DNA of 64,000 nt from NCBI RefSeq assembly GCF_000024725.1, contig NC_013960.1:3706001-3770000 (forward strand). Direction: 5' to 3'. Numbering within the stretch: position 1 is the first letter of the stretch; each line of letters opens with the position of its first letter. The translations under genes were made by a program, and so were the position numbers. Of this stretch, positions 18,758 to 26,656 are shown in pieces. Under the pieces are notes generated by a model. It made no database searches and was not told the DNA's origin. It saw only the letters and a list, made by a program, of their open reading frames with translations. This DNA is from Nitrosococcus halophilus Nc 4 (GTDB lineage Bacteria > Pseudomonadota > Gammaproteobacteria > Nitrosococcales > Nitrosococcaceae).

Positions 18758-19276
18758 TTATTGCATTATAAAACTGGTAAAGTAAACTGCTTCCACCCCC
18801 TTGATCCCAGCTTGATCTTCCAAAACCTGGTTAATCTCATCCCGTGCGGCTTCCCGCAGTTGCCCCTTGCCTTCAACAGTATGTATGGTTTCGTAGTCCT
18901 GATGGCTCAACAATAACAACAGGTTGTTACGAATCGCAGGCGTGTGGGTTTTTATGGCTTCGATGATTTCCGAATCACGGGCCATCGCTTCCATTTTGAC
19001 TTGCAGAAAACGCACCTGCTGCTGGCTTTGGCGATAGAAATTGACCACAAAAGCAGGGTCTAGGGAATGATAAATGGCAGGATGTTGAGGTGCTTTAGGA
19101 TTGGCGGCAGCCTCCCCGGTAGCGGCTTTAGGCGTGAGCGCCCCGGTTAGAAACAAAACTACCCCCACCGCTATGGCCACCACCAACATAACGATGGTAC
19201 TGATAAGAATAATCAAGGTCTTTTTGGAAGTACCGCCGCCCTTAACCTCCAAATCCAACTCACCGCTCTGGGTCAT
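18758..19276 (-). CDS. fliL: Flagellar basal body-associated protein FliL
   Basis: The 172-residue protein has one membrane helix (LIILISTIVMLVVAIAVGVV) near the N-terminus and a periplasmic FliL domain (LDPAFVVNFYRQSQQQVRFLQVKMEAMARDSE). The ATG at 19276 has GGAGAGGAA about 9 bases upstream. A start 19 residues earlier would overlap the sigma-54 promoter. It is the first gene of the operon in this window. Confidence 0.94.
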   Translation of the reverse strand: MTQSGELDLEVKGGGTSKKTLIILISTIVMLVVAIAVGVVLFLTGALTPKAATGEAAANPKAPQHPAIYHSLDPAFVVNFYRQSQQQVRFLQVKMEAMARDSEIIEAIKTHTPAIRNNLLLLLSHQDYETIHTVEGKGQLREAARDEINQVLEDQAGIKGVEAVYFTSFIMQ

Positions 19277-19320
19277 GGGATCTATTCCTCTCCTCAAGCA
19301 AGAATCATTATTCTTGTATT

Positions 19321-19337
19321 GGGCAAAACCCATGCCA
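19321..19337 (-). promoter_or_regulatory. Sigma-54 promoter for the fliL operon
   Basis: On the minus strand the sequence TGGCATGGGTTTTGCC keeps the GG and GC of the sigma-54 consensus exactly 10 bases apart, with TTGC at the -12 element. Its -12 end is about 45 bases before the fliL ATG. Middle flagellar genes of polarly flagellated gammaproteobacteria are known to use sigma-54 with a FleQ/FlrA-type activator. Confidence 0.7.
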
Positions 19338-19456
19338 GCTCTTGTGAGAAGAAAAGAACTTAATGATTTAAATAACTTACCGCAAAGTGCCCCTTAACCG
19401 TCAAATAAGTGACCCCTCTCCATGGCACCGCTTTGACAAAAAATTGACTTTCCGCT

Positions 19457-19549
19457 CTAAGTATCTATGAATAGAATAGGGGGATGTTTAGAAGCGAGGG
19501 GGTAGTGCTTTGCAAACCCGTTTTACCTCCCTGAAAAAAGGGTTTGGGG
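19457..19549 (+). repeat. Dispersed modular repeat, copy C
   Basis: It begins TAAGTATCTATGAATAGAAT and runs through GCAAACCCGTTTTACCTCCC to AAAAAAGGGTTTGGGG. This matches the first two thirds of copy A with few differences. The right-end module of copies A and B is missing. Confidence 0.75.
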
Positions 19550-19621
19550 TTGCAGCTAAAGAGGAGCCCCTATCGTTTTGGTAACGGCGCGCACCGAAAA
19601 GCATCTTGCGGCTCTGACAAC

Positions 19622-20671
19622 TTAACCTTGCTCTCGCTTCTCCGTGCTATTTTGAGACAATTCCAGTGATCTCCGAGGGGAGTGCAATAAATCAAGATTT
19701 GCGAGGATCTCAGGCAAGGCCGTTTCCAACGAATGCCGGGGTCTGTAACCTAGCTCCCTCCGTATTTTGGCGCAGCTATACCAAGCAGAACCAATGAGCT
19801 TGTAGACCACTTGAGAATTCAACGGAACGCTTCTGTGCAATACCCGTTCCGCAAGATCCCCCGCCTTAGCCCCCACTCGAAGTAGCCCTGCCGGAAAGTA
19901 CCACCAGGGGACATGTCGGCCTAATGCTTGGCAGAGCAAGATATAAATTTGGCGAGAGGAATAAGTGTAGCCATCGGTCACAATATAAGTTTGATGGCTG
20001 GCCTGGGGGTTTTCAGCGACAAGCAACATTGCCTGCACCACATCATCCACGTGGACCATGGAACGCCGATTCTCCACTTTAGGCAATGGAGGAAACCACC
20101 CCCGATCAATTGCCATGGCCATTCGGGGGAGATTTCCCTTATGGCCACCCCCATACACCATGGGAAGCCGCAGGTTGCAAACCTGCATACCATAAGTACG
20201 GCCCGCTTCCAGCACCACCCGTTCGGCGGCTAGCTTCGCTCGACCATAAGCGGTTTGAGGCGCCGCGGGACTGGCCTCATCGAGACACTCCCGCCCCCCT
20301 TCGCCCATAGCCTTGACACTGCTTATAAAAATAAACCGTTTAACACCCGCTTGTGCGGCTAACTTTAGCAGTTCTCCGGTCCCCTCTACGGACACTTTTC
20401 GATGGAGCCGCTCTGCCTCACCGCTATCATCATCTTCGACAAAGCTACCACTGGCCAAATGAAAGACTGTATCCACACCTTCACATAAGTTGCCGAGCGT
20501 TAAAGATTCAGCAAGATCCCCCTGAAATACGCCTAGCGAACTTGTAGGCCATATTGCCTTAGCCTTTTCTACATTTCTCACCAATACTCGGATCGAATTT
20601 CCTCTCGGTAATAATGTGGCGACTAGGTGTTGGCCGATAAAACCCGTCGCACCTGTAATCAGTGCCTTCAT
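19622..20671 (-). CDS. NAD-dependent epimerase/dehydratase (extended SDR)
   Basis: The 349 residues show the Rossmann motif GATGFIG at 7-13, a Ser near FISSVKAMG and the catalytic YxxxK (YGRAK). It resembles 3-beta-hydroxysteroid dehydrogenase/isomerase-like and nucleotide-sugar epimerase-like SDRs. The VHVDDVVQAMLL block is common to both groups. It lies 42 bases after a glycosyltransferase gene on the same strand, which favours a sugar or lipid-carrier substrate. The substrate cannot be read from sequence. Confidence 0.85.
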   Translation of the reverse strand: MKALITGATGFIGQHLVATLLPRGNSIRVLVRNVEKAKAIWPTSSLGVFQGDLAESLTLGNLCEGVDTVFHLASGSFVEDDDSGEAERLHRKVSVEGTGELLKLAAQAGVKRFIFISSVKAMGEGGRECLDEASPAAPQTAYGRAKLAAERVVLEAGRTYGMQVCNLRLPMVYGGGHKGNLPRMAMAIDRGWFPPLPKVENRRSMVHVDDVVQAMLLVAENPQASHQTYIVTDGYTYSSRQIYILLCQALGRHVPWWYFPAGLLRVGAKAGDLAERVLHRSVPLNSQVVYKLIGSAWYSCAKIRRELGYRPRHSLETALPEILANLDLLHSPRRSLELSQNSTEKREQG

Positions 20672-20713
20672 CCCAAAATTAGACGCTTTAGATAAACCAA
20701 GAGGTGAAGATTA

Positions 20714-21799
20714 TTAACTGCTATGAACCCGTTTCGTGGTCACCTCTGAGGTGTCGGAACTCTCTGGCTCAACCCTGCATGCCGCACCTGAAGGGCTGGT
20801 AGGCAATTTTGGTGGACTCGCACTCAAATAAAAAGTATTTCGCATTCTCAACCCGACTCTGGCTTTACTTTCTAGGACAAACCGCCGTAGCAAGGTCAAT
20901 CCAGCCAACACAAAAAAGCGACCCCACACCCCGCTGATCACTAGCCCCATGAGGGGCAGGGGATATTGATGGCGGAAAAATTTCTGGTAGAAATACACCA
21001 TTCCTTTGTGTTTATGCCAAAGCACTTGAATAGGCCGCTGCCGACTACAGGTCCCTTTATAATGAACCACCTCCACATTAGGGACGAACAGGATTTTCCA
21101 CCCCGCCTGCCGAAAGCGCATGCACCAGTCCAAATCCTCACAATGGAGAAAATAACTCTCATCCAGCAAACCTACCTGCTTTAGGCCCTCTTGCCGAACC
21201 AACATAAAAGCTCCCGAGATGGCTTCGAGAAATACCGACTCTCTAGGCAAAGCCTGGCAACTGAGGACAAACCCTCGAAATTTTGGGTGATAGGGGAAAA
21301 ATCTATTCAAATGAAGGACTCGGACGAAACTCCGCCACGGCGTAGGCACACTGCGGCGGCACCCCGCCTGCTCGGTTCCATCCGGGTTACGAATCAAGCA
21401 GCCGACCATTCCCACTTCTGGACGGCTAGCGATTTCCTCAAGAATCCTGGAGAGCGTATTTGGGCGAATAACGCAGTCGGGATTTAGCAACAGTACATAG
21501 TCTCCCACTACCTGCCTGAAGGCAATGTTGTTCGCCCGTGCAAATCCTAGGTTGCGGCCATTTTCAATCACCCGAACGCGGGGATCTCTGCCCACGACGC
21601 TTCGCAAACATACCAGGCTGCTATCTTGGGAACCGTTATCCACAACGATGACCTCTAGCGGGATATCGGCTTGCAGCACAGAGCGTACAGCCTCAGTCAG
21701 CAGCCAACCGCCATTAAAGTTCACCATCACCACAGAGACAAGCGGAGGCTGCCTAGCCCCCTTTGGTTTGTTTCCATGCTCCCCATTGATATTTTTCAT
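20714..21799 (-). CDS. Family 2 glycosyltransferase (rhamnosyltransferase-like)
   Basis: The 361-residue protein holds a GT-A domain from residue 20: VSVVMVNFNGGWLLTEAVRS, VIVVDNGSQDSS, LGFARANNIAF, LLLNPDCVIRP and LDESYFLHCEDLDWCMRFRQ. This pattern is typical of rhamnosyl and related inverting transferases acting at the inner face of the cytoplasmic membrane. The downstream epimerase probably belongs to the same transcript. Confidence 0.88.
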   Translation of the reverse strand: MKNINGEHGNKPKGARQPPLVSVVMVNFNGGWLLTEAVRSVLQADIPLEVIVVDNGSQDSSLVCLRSVVGRDPRVRVIENGRNLGFARANNIAFRQVVGDYVLLLNPDCVIRPNTLSRILEEIASRPEVGMVGCLIRNPDGTEQAGCRRSVPTPWRSFVRVLHLNRFFPYHPKFRGFVLSCQALPRESVFLEAISGAFMLVRQEGLKQVGLLDESYFLHCEDLDWCMRFRQAGWKILFVPNVEVVHYKGTCSRQRPIQVLWHKHKGMVYFYQKFFRHQYPLPLMGLVISGVWGRFFVLAGLTLLRRFVLESKARVGLRMRNTFYLSASPPKLPTSPSGAACRVEPESSDTSEVTTKRVHSS

Positions 21800-21935
21800 G
21801 AGCGGGCCTGCTGGCGCAGTTATCCTGAATGAACTCTATATCAGTTTAGCACGACTAGGGCTCGCCGCTAGGACAAAAAAATAACTAAACTGCTATGCTA
21901 AACATAAGATTATCAAATCAAATTTTCAAAAGACT

Positions 21936-24404
21936 TTAAAAATCAAAACGCTCTAATTGCAGGGTTTCATTGACCGAAAGCACATCGCGGATGGCGACGG
22001 TGGCGGTGGTATCCGAGGTGAAAGAAATTGAGAGGTTACCACTCGCTACCCCGTTAATTGTAGACCCTACAGCATCAAAATTATTAGCAATATCTGTACC
22101 AGATGGGAGGGCCGGGCCCAAAAAATAATAGGCCGTTCCTGAATAGGTGGTCGCAGAACTCATAGGACCTGCTGTCAGTACCCAAAACGGTTCCCCCTCC
22201 CTATCATCATAGACGTACCAGGCCGCAGTTAGCACGGTATCTTGGATATTAATAAAAAATCCGTGTCCATTCTGCTGTCCATTCCACCATAAACCATCAT
22301 GTTTGGAAGTATAGGGAACTTGAGGGGTTTGCTCTGCCGCCGGATATCCTAGAAAAGGCTGAGCTTGAAGGTTAAAGGTATTAGAGGAGATCAGATTGTC
22401 CCCGTTGAGTTGGATCTGAATAGCCGCTTCGCCAGAATTTATAAAATCAATATCAAGACGACCCACTCCCTTTGAGACCACGGTGCTGCCACCGCTGTCA
22501 AAAAGAGAGTTCAAGGATGGCTTTAATACCGGCCCCTGAAAAGCGTATAGAGTCCCCGAATAATGACTTGAAGTCTCCATGGACCCCCCAGAGAGCAACC
22601 AAAATGGATTGCCTGCTCTATCATAGGTATACCAAGTCGCTACTAATGTGCCATTCCGAACATCGAAAAAGAAGCCATGCCCATTCTGGGCTGGACTCCA
22701 CCATACTCCGGAAAAGGGTGAGAGTCTCCTATTGGCTACAAAATTTTCAAGAGCCAGGGTGCCAGACCCATATTCATTGTCCTTACCCCTAAGGGCACGG
22801 TCTGTGCTCGATTGTTGCAGCAATAGCCTGAGCTCCTGAGCGCTACGGCTGGGATCCTGGGATTTAAGCAGTGCCGCCGCACCCGCAGCATGGGGAGTCG
22901 CAGCAGAGGTCCCAAAAAAGGTACCTAGGACTGCCGTGGTCACTCCATCGGGGGCGATAATATCAGGCTTGATGCGACCATCCCAGGTGGGTCCCAGGGA
23001 TGACGCTGGCTCGAGTTGCTGGGTCACCACATCCATAGCACCGACAGTGAATACCCCACGGCCATCGCCGGGTAAAACTAAGGTGCTGTCGGTACTTTGA
23101 TACTCCATGGGGAAGGCTCTTCCCTGGCTACCACCGATAAATAACCGAAGTAAACGCTCACCGGTTTCAAGGCTCGCGCGCACGATAAAAATATAATACG
23201 TACCCGTCGTTGGCGCCGTGAAAAAAACTTGTTCTAGAGGCTCATGGCCTAATAACCCTGTCTGGAAGCCCACTGATGAGGCACAGGCATTATTAGGAGA
23301 AAACCGAACCGTACCTGGGCAAAAGATATAAAGATCATAATCCTGATCAGAGCGGGGACGGGATGGGTCTTCACCCCAATCATCCCAATTAAGGATGACA
23401 CGAACCAAATCTCCCGCCCGCAATGCCAGATTTAGGGCCTCATCATCATCACTAAATTCGTGGGCGCCGTCGCCATCCGAGTCATGAAAGGTGCTGCTCC
23501 AATAGTTTTGCTGCTCATTCCCGGCAGCCGTGACAAACAAAATGCCTGCTTCGTCGAATAATCGGCTGGCAGCTACAGAAACCGGGCTACTACCATCTAG
23601 CGGACCAAGATTATCAAAGCCAAGGGAGAATGAAACGATAGCAATCTCTTGAGTGCGCAGCCAATCTAGTGCCGCCATGTATTCCAACTCCGTACCGGCG
23701 GCAACTAAAACCAACTCAACATCTGGAGCCATATCGTAGAGGATTTCAGCCACCCCAGTGCCATGGTTGGTCCCTTCAAAACCTTCACCTAAGTTAAAAT
23801 TTTTTACGGTAACCTCCTGGGGCAACTCTTTTCCCAGGAGATCCCGATATCCCTGGAATCCCCTATCTAAAATAGCGACCCGCACCCCTTGCCCCGTCAC
23901 CCCTAACTGGTGGAGCCTGTGGGCGGAAGTCACCTGGACACCTTCATTACCACCGGAGCGCTCCTCTTGCCGAGGCTCGGCACGGTGGGGTAACCGTATA
24001 TACCGCACCTGAGGCAAAGTCGCGAGCTCGGAGACTCGCCCCAGAGGCAACAGTACCTGTAGGTGTTCGCCACGCTCAAGCTCCACCGCACCGTTTAACT
24101 CTTCAATGGCTAAGCGCGTTTTTTCAGTAAGGGGCCCGTCCAAGAGAACATGGATTTGTACAGGTTGCTCCTGCGATGTTCCTTTAAGGCTACTCCTTGC
24201 CTCTAACATCTCTTGCAAGCGATACTCGATACGGGGGTGTAGGGACCTAGGCACTCCTGAATTGGAGGAAAAAGCTTCATTGTTTTCTAAACGACTACCG
24301 CTAATGCCATTCCCATATGAAGGAATAAGCGCTAAGCTGATACCAGCCGTCAAGACTGTCAGTAGACAACACCGGCCTACTTTACAGATAACTCCCTTAC
24401 TCAC
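21936..24404 (-). CDS. Secreted subtilisin-like serine peptidase (S8) with duplicated C-terminal domain
   Basis: A signal peptide (residues about 12-33) precedes a prodomain-like region and an S8 domain with Asp180 (VRVAILDRG), His214 (NHGTGVAE), the oxyanion Asn296 (TAAGN) and Ser500 (GTSAATPHAAG). A pre-peptidase-like beta insertion lies at about 330-425 (DYDLYIF..GTYYIFIVRA). Two copies of a domain of about 130 residues follow. Each starts WW...QNGHGFF (568 and 706) and contains WYxYD and PFW. The start is GTG at 24404, with GGAG about 8 bases upstream. It is probably exported across the outer membrane or held at the surface. Confidence 0.92.
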   Translation of the reverse strand: MSKGVICKVGRCCLLTVLTAGISLALIPSYGNGISGSRLENNEAFSSNSGVPRSLHPRIEYRLQEMLEARSSLKGTSQEQPVQIHVLLDGPLTEKTRLAIEELNGAVELERGEHLQVLLPLGRVSELATLPQVRYIRLPHRAEPRQEERSGGNEGVQVTSAHRLHQLGVTGQGVRVAILDRGFQGYRDLLGKELPQEVTVKNFNLGEGFEGTNHGTGVAEILYDMAPDVELVLVAAGTELEYMAALDWLRTQEIAIVSFSLGFDNLGPLDGSSPVSVAASRLFDEAGILFVTAAGNEQQNYWSSTFHDSDGDGAHEFSDDDEALNLALRAGDLVRVILNWDDWGEDPSRPRSDQDYDLYIFCPGTVRFSPNNACASSVGFQTGLLGHEPLEQVFFTAPTTGTYYIFIVRASLETGERLLRLFIGGSQGRAFPMEYQSTDSTLVLPGDGRGVFTVGAMDVVTQQLEPASSLGPTWDGRIKPDIIAPDGVTTAVLGTFFGTSAATPHAAGAAALLKSQDPSRSAQELRLLLQQSSTDRALRGKDNEYGSGTLALENFVANRRLSPFSGVWWSPAQNGHGFFFDVRNGTLVATWYTYDRAGNPFWLLSGGSMETSSHYSGTLYAFQGPVLKPSLNSLFDSGGSTVVSKGVGRLDIDFINSGEAAIQIQLNGDNLISSNTFNLQAQPFLGYPAAEQTPQVPYTSKHDGLWWNGQQNGHGFFINIQDTVLTAAWYVYDDREGEPFWVLTAGPMSSATTYSGTAYYFLGPALPSGTDIANNFDAVGSTINGVASGNLSISFTSDTTATVAIRDVLSVNETLQLERFDF

Positions 24405-24545
24405 TTGATTGCTCCAGTCACTTGAAAATAACCCTTGAGAACAGCTATAGATAATAGCTTACTAGGTGGGTAAAGGAGGGTTGAAAGATAACCGACGGAA
24501 AAAACTGAGCAATTGAGCCGAGCTGAAATCAAAAACTATCGTTGT

Positions 24546-26411
24546 TTAATCCTTGATATCATCTTTACAAAAATTCCATAACCGTGGCCACACTTTCAAT
24601 GCCGAACCAAACTGGCGAAGCGTGGTTCTCACCAGCGCCACCTGGGCCGTTCTCTCATTGCTAGCGGCAACATCAGGAATGAGCCGCTCTTCACGATTAA
24701 CTAAGGCGTTACTGCCCGCTAGCAATAGGCGTTTCACATCATTGGCCCAATAGGAGGGCTGATTTCCATAAGTATCTAATTGAGCCTGCAAGTGGTTGAT
24801 CTTTCCGACTCTGGCATGTATCAGGTTTTCCTCAATTCCCGCTTCAAGAACCCCCTCATTCGCATCCGCCAATCCCAAATAAGTTTCTGCCAGAAAAGTT
24901 AACCTTTGGGAGCAATCATTGGCGTAGCAATTCCCCATGGAATTATTAGCCACATCCGCTAAAAACCCTAGCACACCCACATTTTCAGGCCTGTCCAAGG
25001 CTTCTTGACTCCAAGTGCGCTCAGGTTCAGGAAAATGCAGTAACCCCCACGGAAACTCAAGTGCCAACGAATTCGGATATAAAGCTTTTACCAAGATCCC
25101 AAATAAATGATCCTCATTGCGGAAGTACGGACTCGTACAGGGCAACATCTCCTGGTTATCAAATCCGGTAAGGGTGCTGAGCAGGGAAGTAGTGGGGGAG
25201 AAATGCAACGAAGATGACCCCAACCATAAATGCCGACTAGCCCGTAACGACTCGTAAGTTTCTAGGCTCGCAACCAATTGCGCCCTTGCCTCCCCCTCGA
25301 GTTCATATATCCAATTCGTAGAGACGGTTCCAGGATCGCCAAAAACACCACATTGAGTTAAAAGAATTTTAGAATCGGCATGTAAAGTCTCTACCTGATC
25401 ACTGCCTAGATCCTTAAAGGTCTGCTCTTGCAGTTTAACTGCGGAAAAATGATGAATCGCCTTCTCAATGGAATAGCCAAGAACCTCGGAGGACTGTTCA
25501 ATAGGATCAATAGTGGATAGGCTGGTTTTTTCCAATAGATCAGCCCGATCCAGAAAAAAATGAACGTCCCGTTGTTTTTCTGAAATTTGCAAACTATTTT
25601 GATGACCAGGGGCCAGGCGAGGTTGGCAAATCATGTCATCGTCAATAGTCAAAAACCGCTTTCCAGCGGTTAACAACAGCATGTAATTCCAGAGTCTGCC
25701 CCCAGAAAAACGGGTATCCTCTTCGTGGTCGCCTAGCAACCATTGGATGATTCCTTGATGTTCCGGAAATGCACCGCTCAAGGTAGCGATGAGTTTTTGC
25801 TGTGCTTCCCGCCCATGATAATGGATATCCAGGCCATGATCCTTGCTAATCTGTCTTACTAACGCTTGGTTCTCAGCAATATTTTCTGAATTTCTGGAAT
25901 CATCCACCACCAGATAACGGTAGCGCCGCCCATGGTGGAATTCATTCTCAGCCAGACTTTTCACTAAACGGGCTAACTGCTTGGGCCGGTCGCAAGTGCG
26001 CACCAAGATCCCAAACAAAGGGGTTTGATGGGCAGCTCTGCCTTTATACTGCAAGCTTGCAACTAAATCCTTGGCTGAAATCATAAAGCCTTGTTCAATA
26101 AATTTATTAAAAATCTGGCTGATTTCAGCCTGGCGCTCCGCCAACGCCGGATTCATTTTCTTGACTAGGGCAACATGTTCTTCAAGGGTTCTAAACTGCC
26201 GACAAAGCTGGAGAATCTGAAATACCTCTGCGGTAATGACTACCCTTTTATCAGTCCGTTTGCTCTTTAACAGTAGCCGCCGCCTTGGTAAGGGAAAAAC
26301 AACACAATTATCAAACGCCCATAACCCCTGGACCTGGCGGGCGGCATTGGCTACAGTGGAGCCCTGGCTAAAATTCCAGGAATAATTTATTCCGTTATTT
26401 TTCTCGGTCAT
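24546..26411 (-). CDS. Glycosyltransferase-like protein with PqqD-like N-terminal domain
   Basis: Residues about 90-190 from the chosen ATG hold a GT-A-like fold (FGILVRTCDRPKQLARLVKS, YLVVDDSRNS) and an acidic FLTIDDDMI motif. The first 90 residues (VVITAEVFQILQLCRQFRTL and FNKFIEQGFMIS) look like a PqqD/RRE-type winged helix. The long C-terminal part has no motif I recognise. A start at 26411 is preferred because GGA lies 6 bases upstream; an ATG at 26498 would add 29 residues. It is divergent from the GT4 gene at 26657. Substrate and acceptor are unknown. Confidence 0.7.
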   Translation of the reverse strand: MTEKNNGINYSWNFSQGSTVANAARQVQGLWAFDNCVVFPLPRRRLLLKSKRTDKRVVITAEVFQILQLCRQFRTLEEHVALVKKMNPALAERQAEISQIFNKFIEQGFMISAKDLVASLQYKGRAAHQTPLFGILVRTCDRPKQLARLVKSLAENEFHHGRRYRYLVVDDSRNSENIAENQALVRQISKDHGLDIHYHGREAQQKLIATLSGAFPEHQGIIQWLLGDHEEDTRFSGGRLWNYMLLLTAGKRFLTIDDDMICQPRLAPGHQNSLQISEKQRDVHFFLDRADLLEKTSLSTIDPIEQSSEVLGYSIEKAIHHFSAVKLQEQTFKDLGSDQVETLHADSKILLTQCGVFGDPGTVSTNWIYELEGEARAQLVASLETYESLRASRHLWLGSSSLHFSPTTSLLSTLTGFDNQEMLPCTSPYFRNEDHLFGILVKALYPNSLALEFPWGLLHFPEPERTWSQEALDRPENVGVLGFLADVANNSMGNCYANDCSQRLTFLAETYLGLADANEGVLEAGIEENLIHARVGKINHLQAQLDTYGNQPSYWANDVKRLLLAGSNALVNREERLIPDVAASNERTAQVALVRTTLRQFGSALKVWPRLWNFCKDDIKD

Positions 26412-26656
26412 TGTTTTTCCATCCAGACTTTTTTGCCGGTAATGCGGGGTCATGCCGTATACTGGAAGCGCACCCCCTATCCTAGATCGCCAGTTCATGT
26501 TCTGGTTTCAGCCAGAGAATTTCCCTACCCCCCCTGAGCCAATGGTGCCGTAGGGTATACTCGTCATTTAAAATAGCTCGGGATAGGAAAATTGTTTGAT
26601 TATGCGTCCATGATACTCCCATGGGCAGTATAACCAACAATAAATCGGAGTAAAAC

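Larger units (their letters stand above)
19277..19621. other. Intergenic region upstream of fliL
   Basis: No gene is seen between fliL and the epimerase gene. It holds the sigma-54 promoter for fliL (19321-19337) and repeat copy C (19457-19549). The fliK, fliH-J and rod genes often found upstream of fliL are not here, so the flagellar locus is split. Confidence 0.7.

Noticed and set aside
26482-26622. 46-codon minus-strand frame (MGVSWTHNQTIFLSRAILND) as a possible precursor peptide for the RRE-like glycosyltransferase
   Set aside because: No ribosome site, no leader/core pattern, and it overlaps the alternative upstream start of the transferase. A chance frame is more likely.
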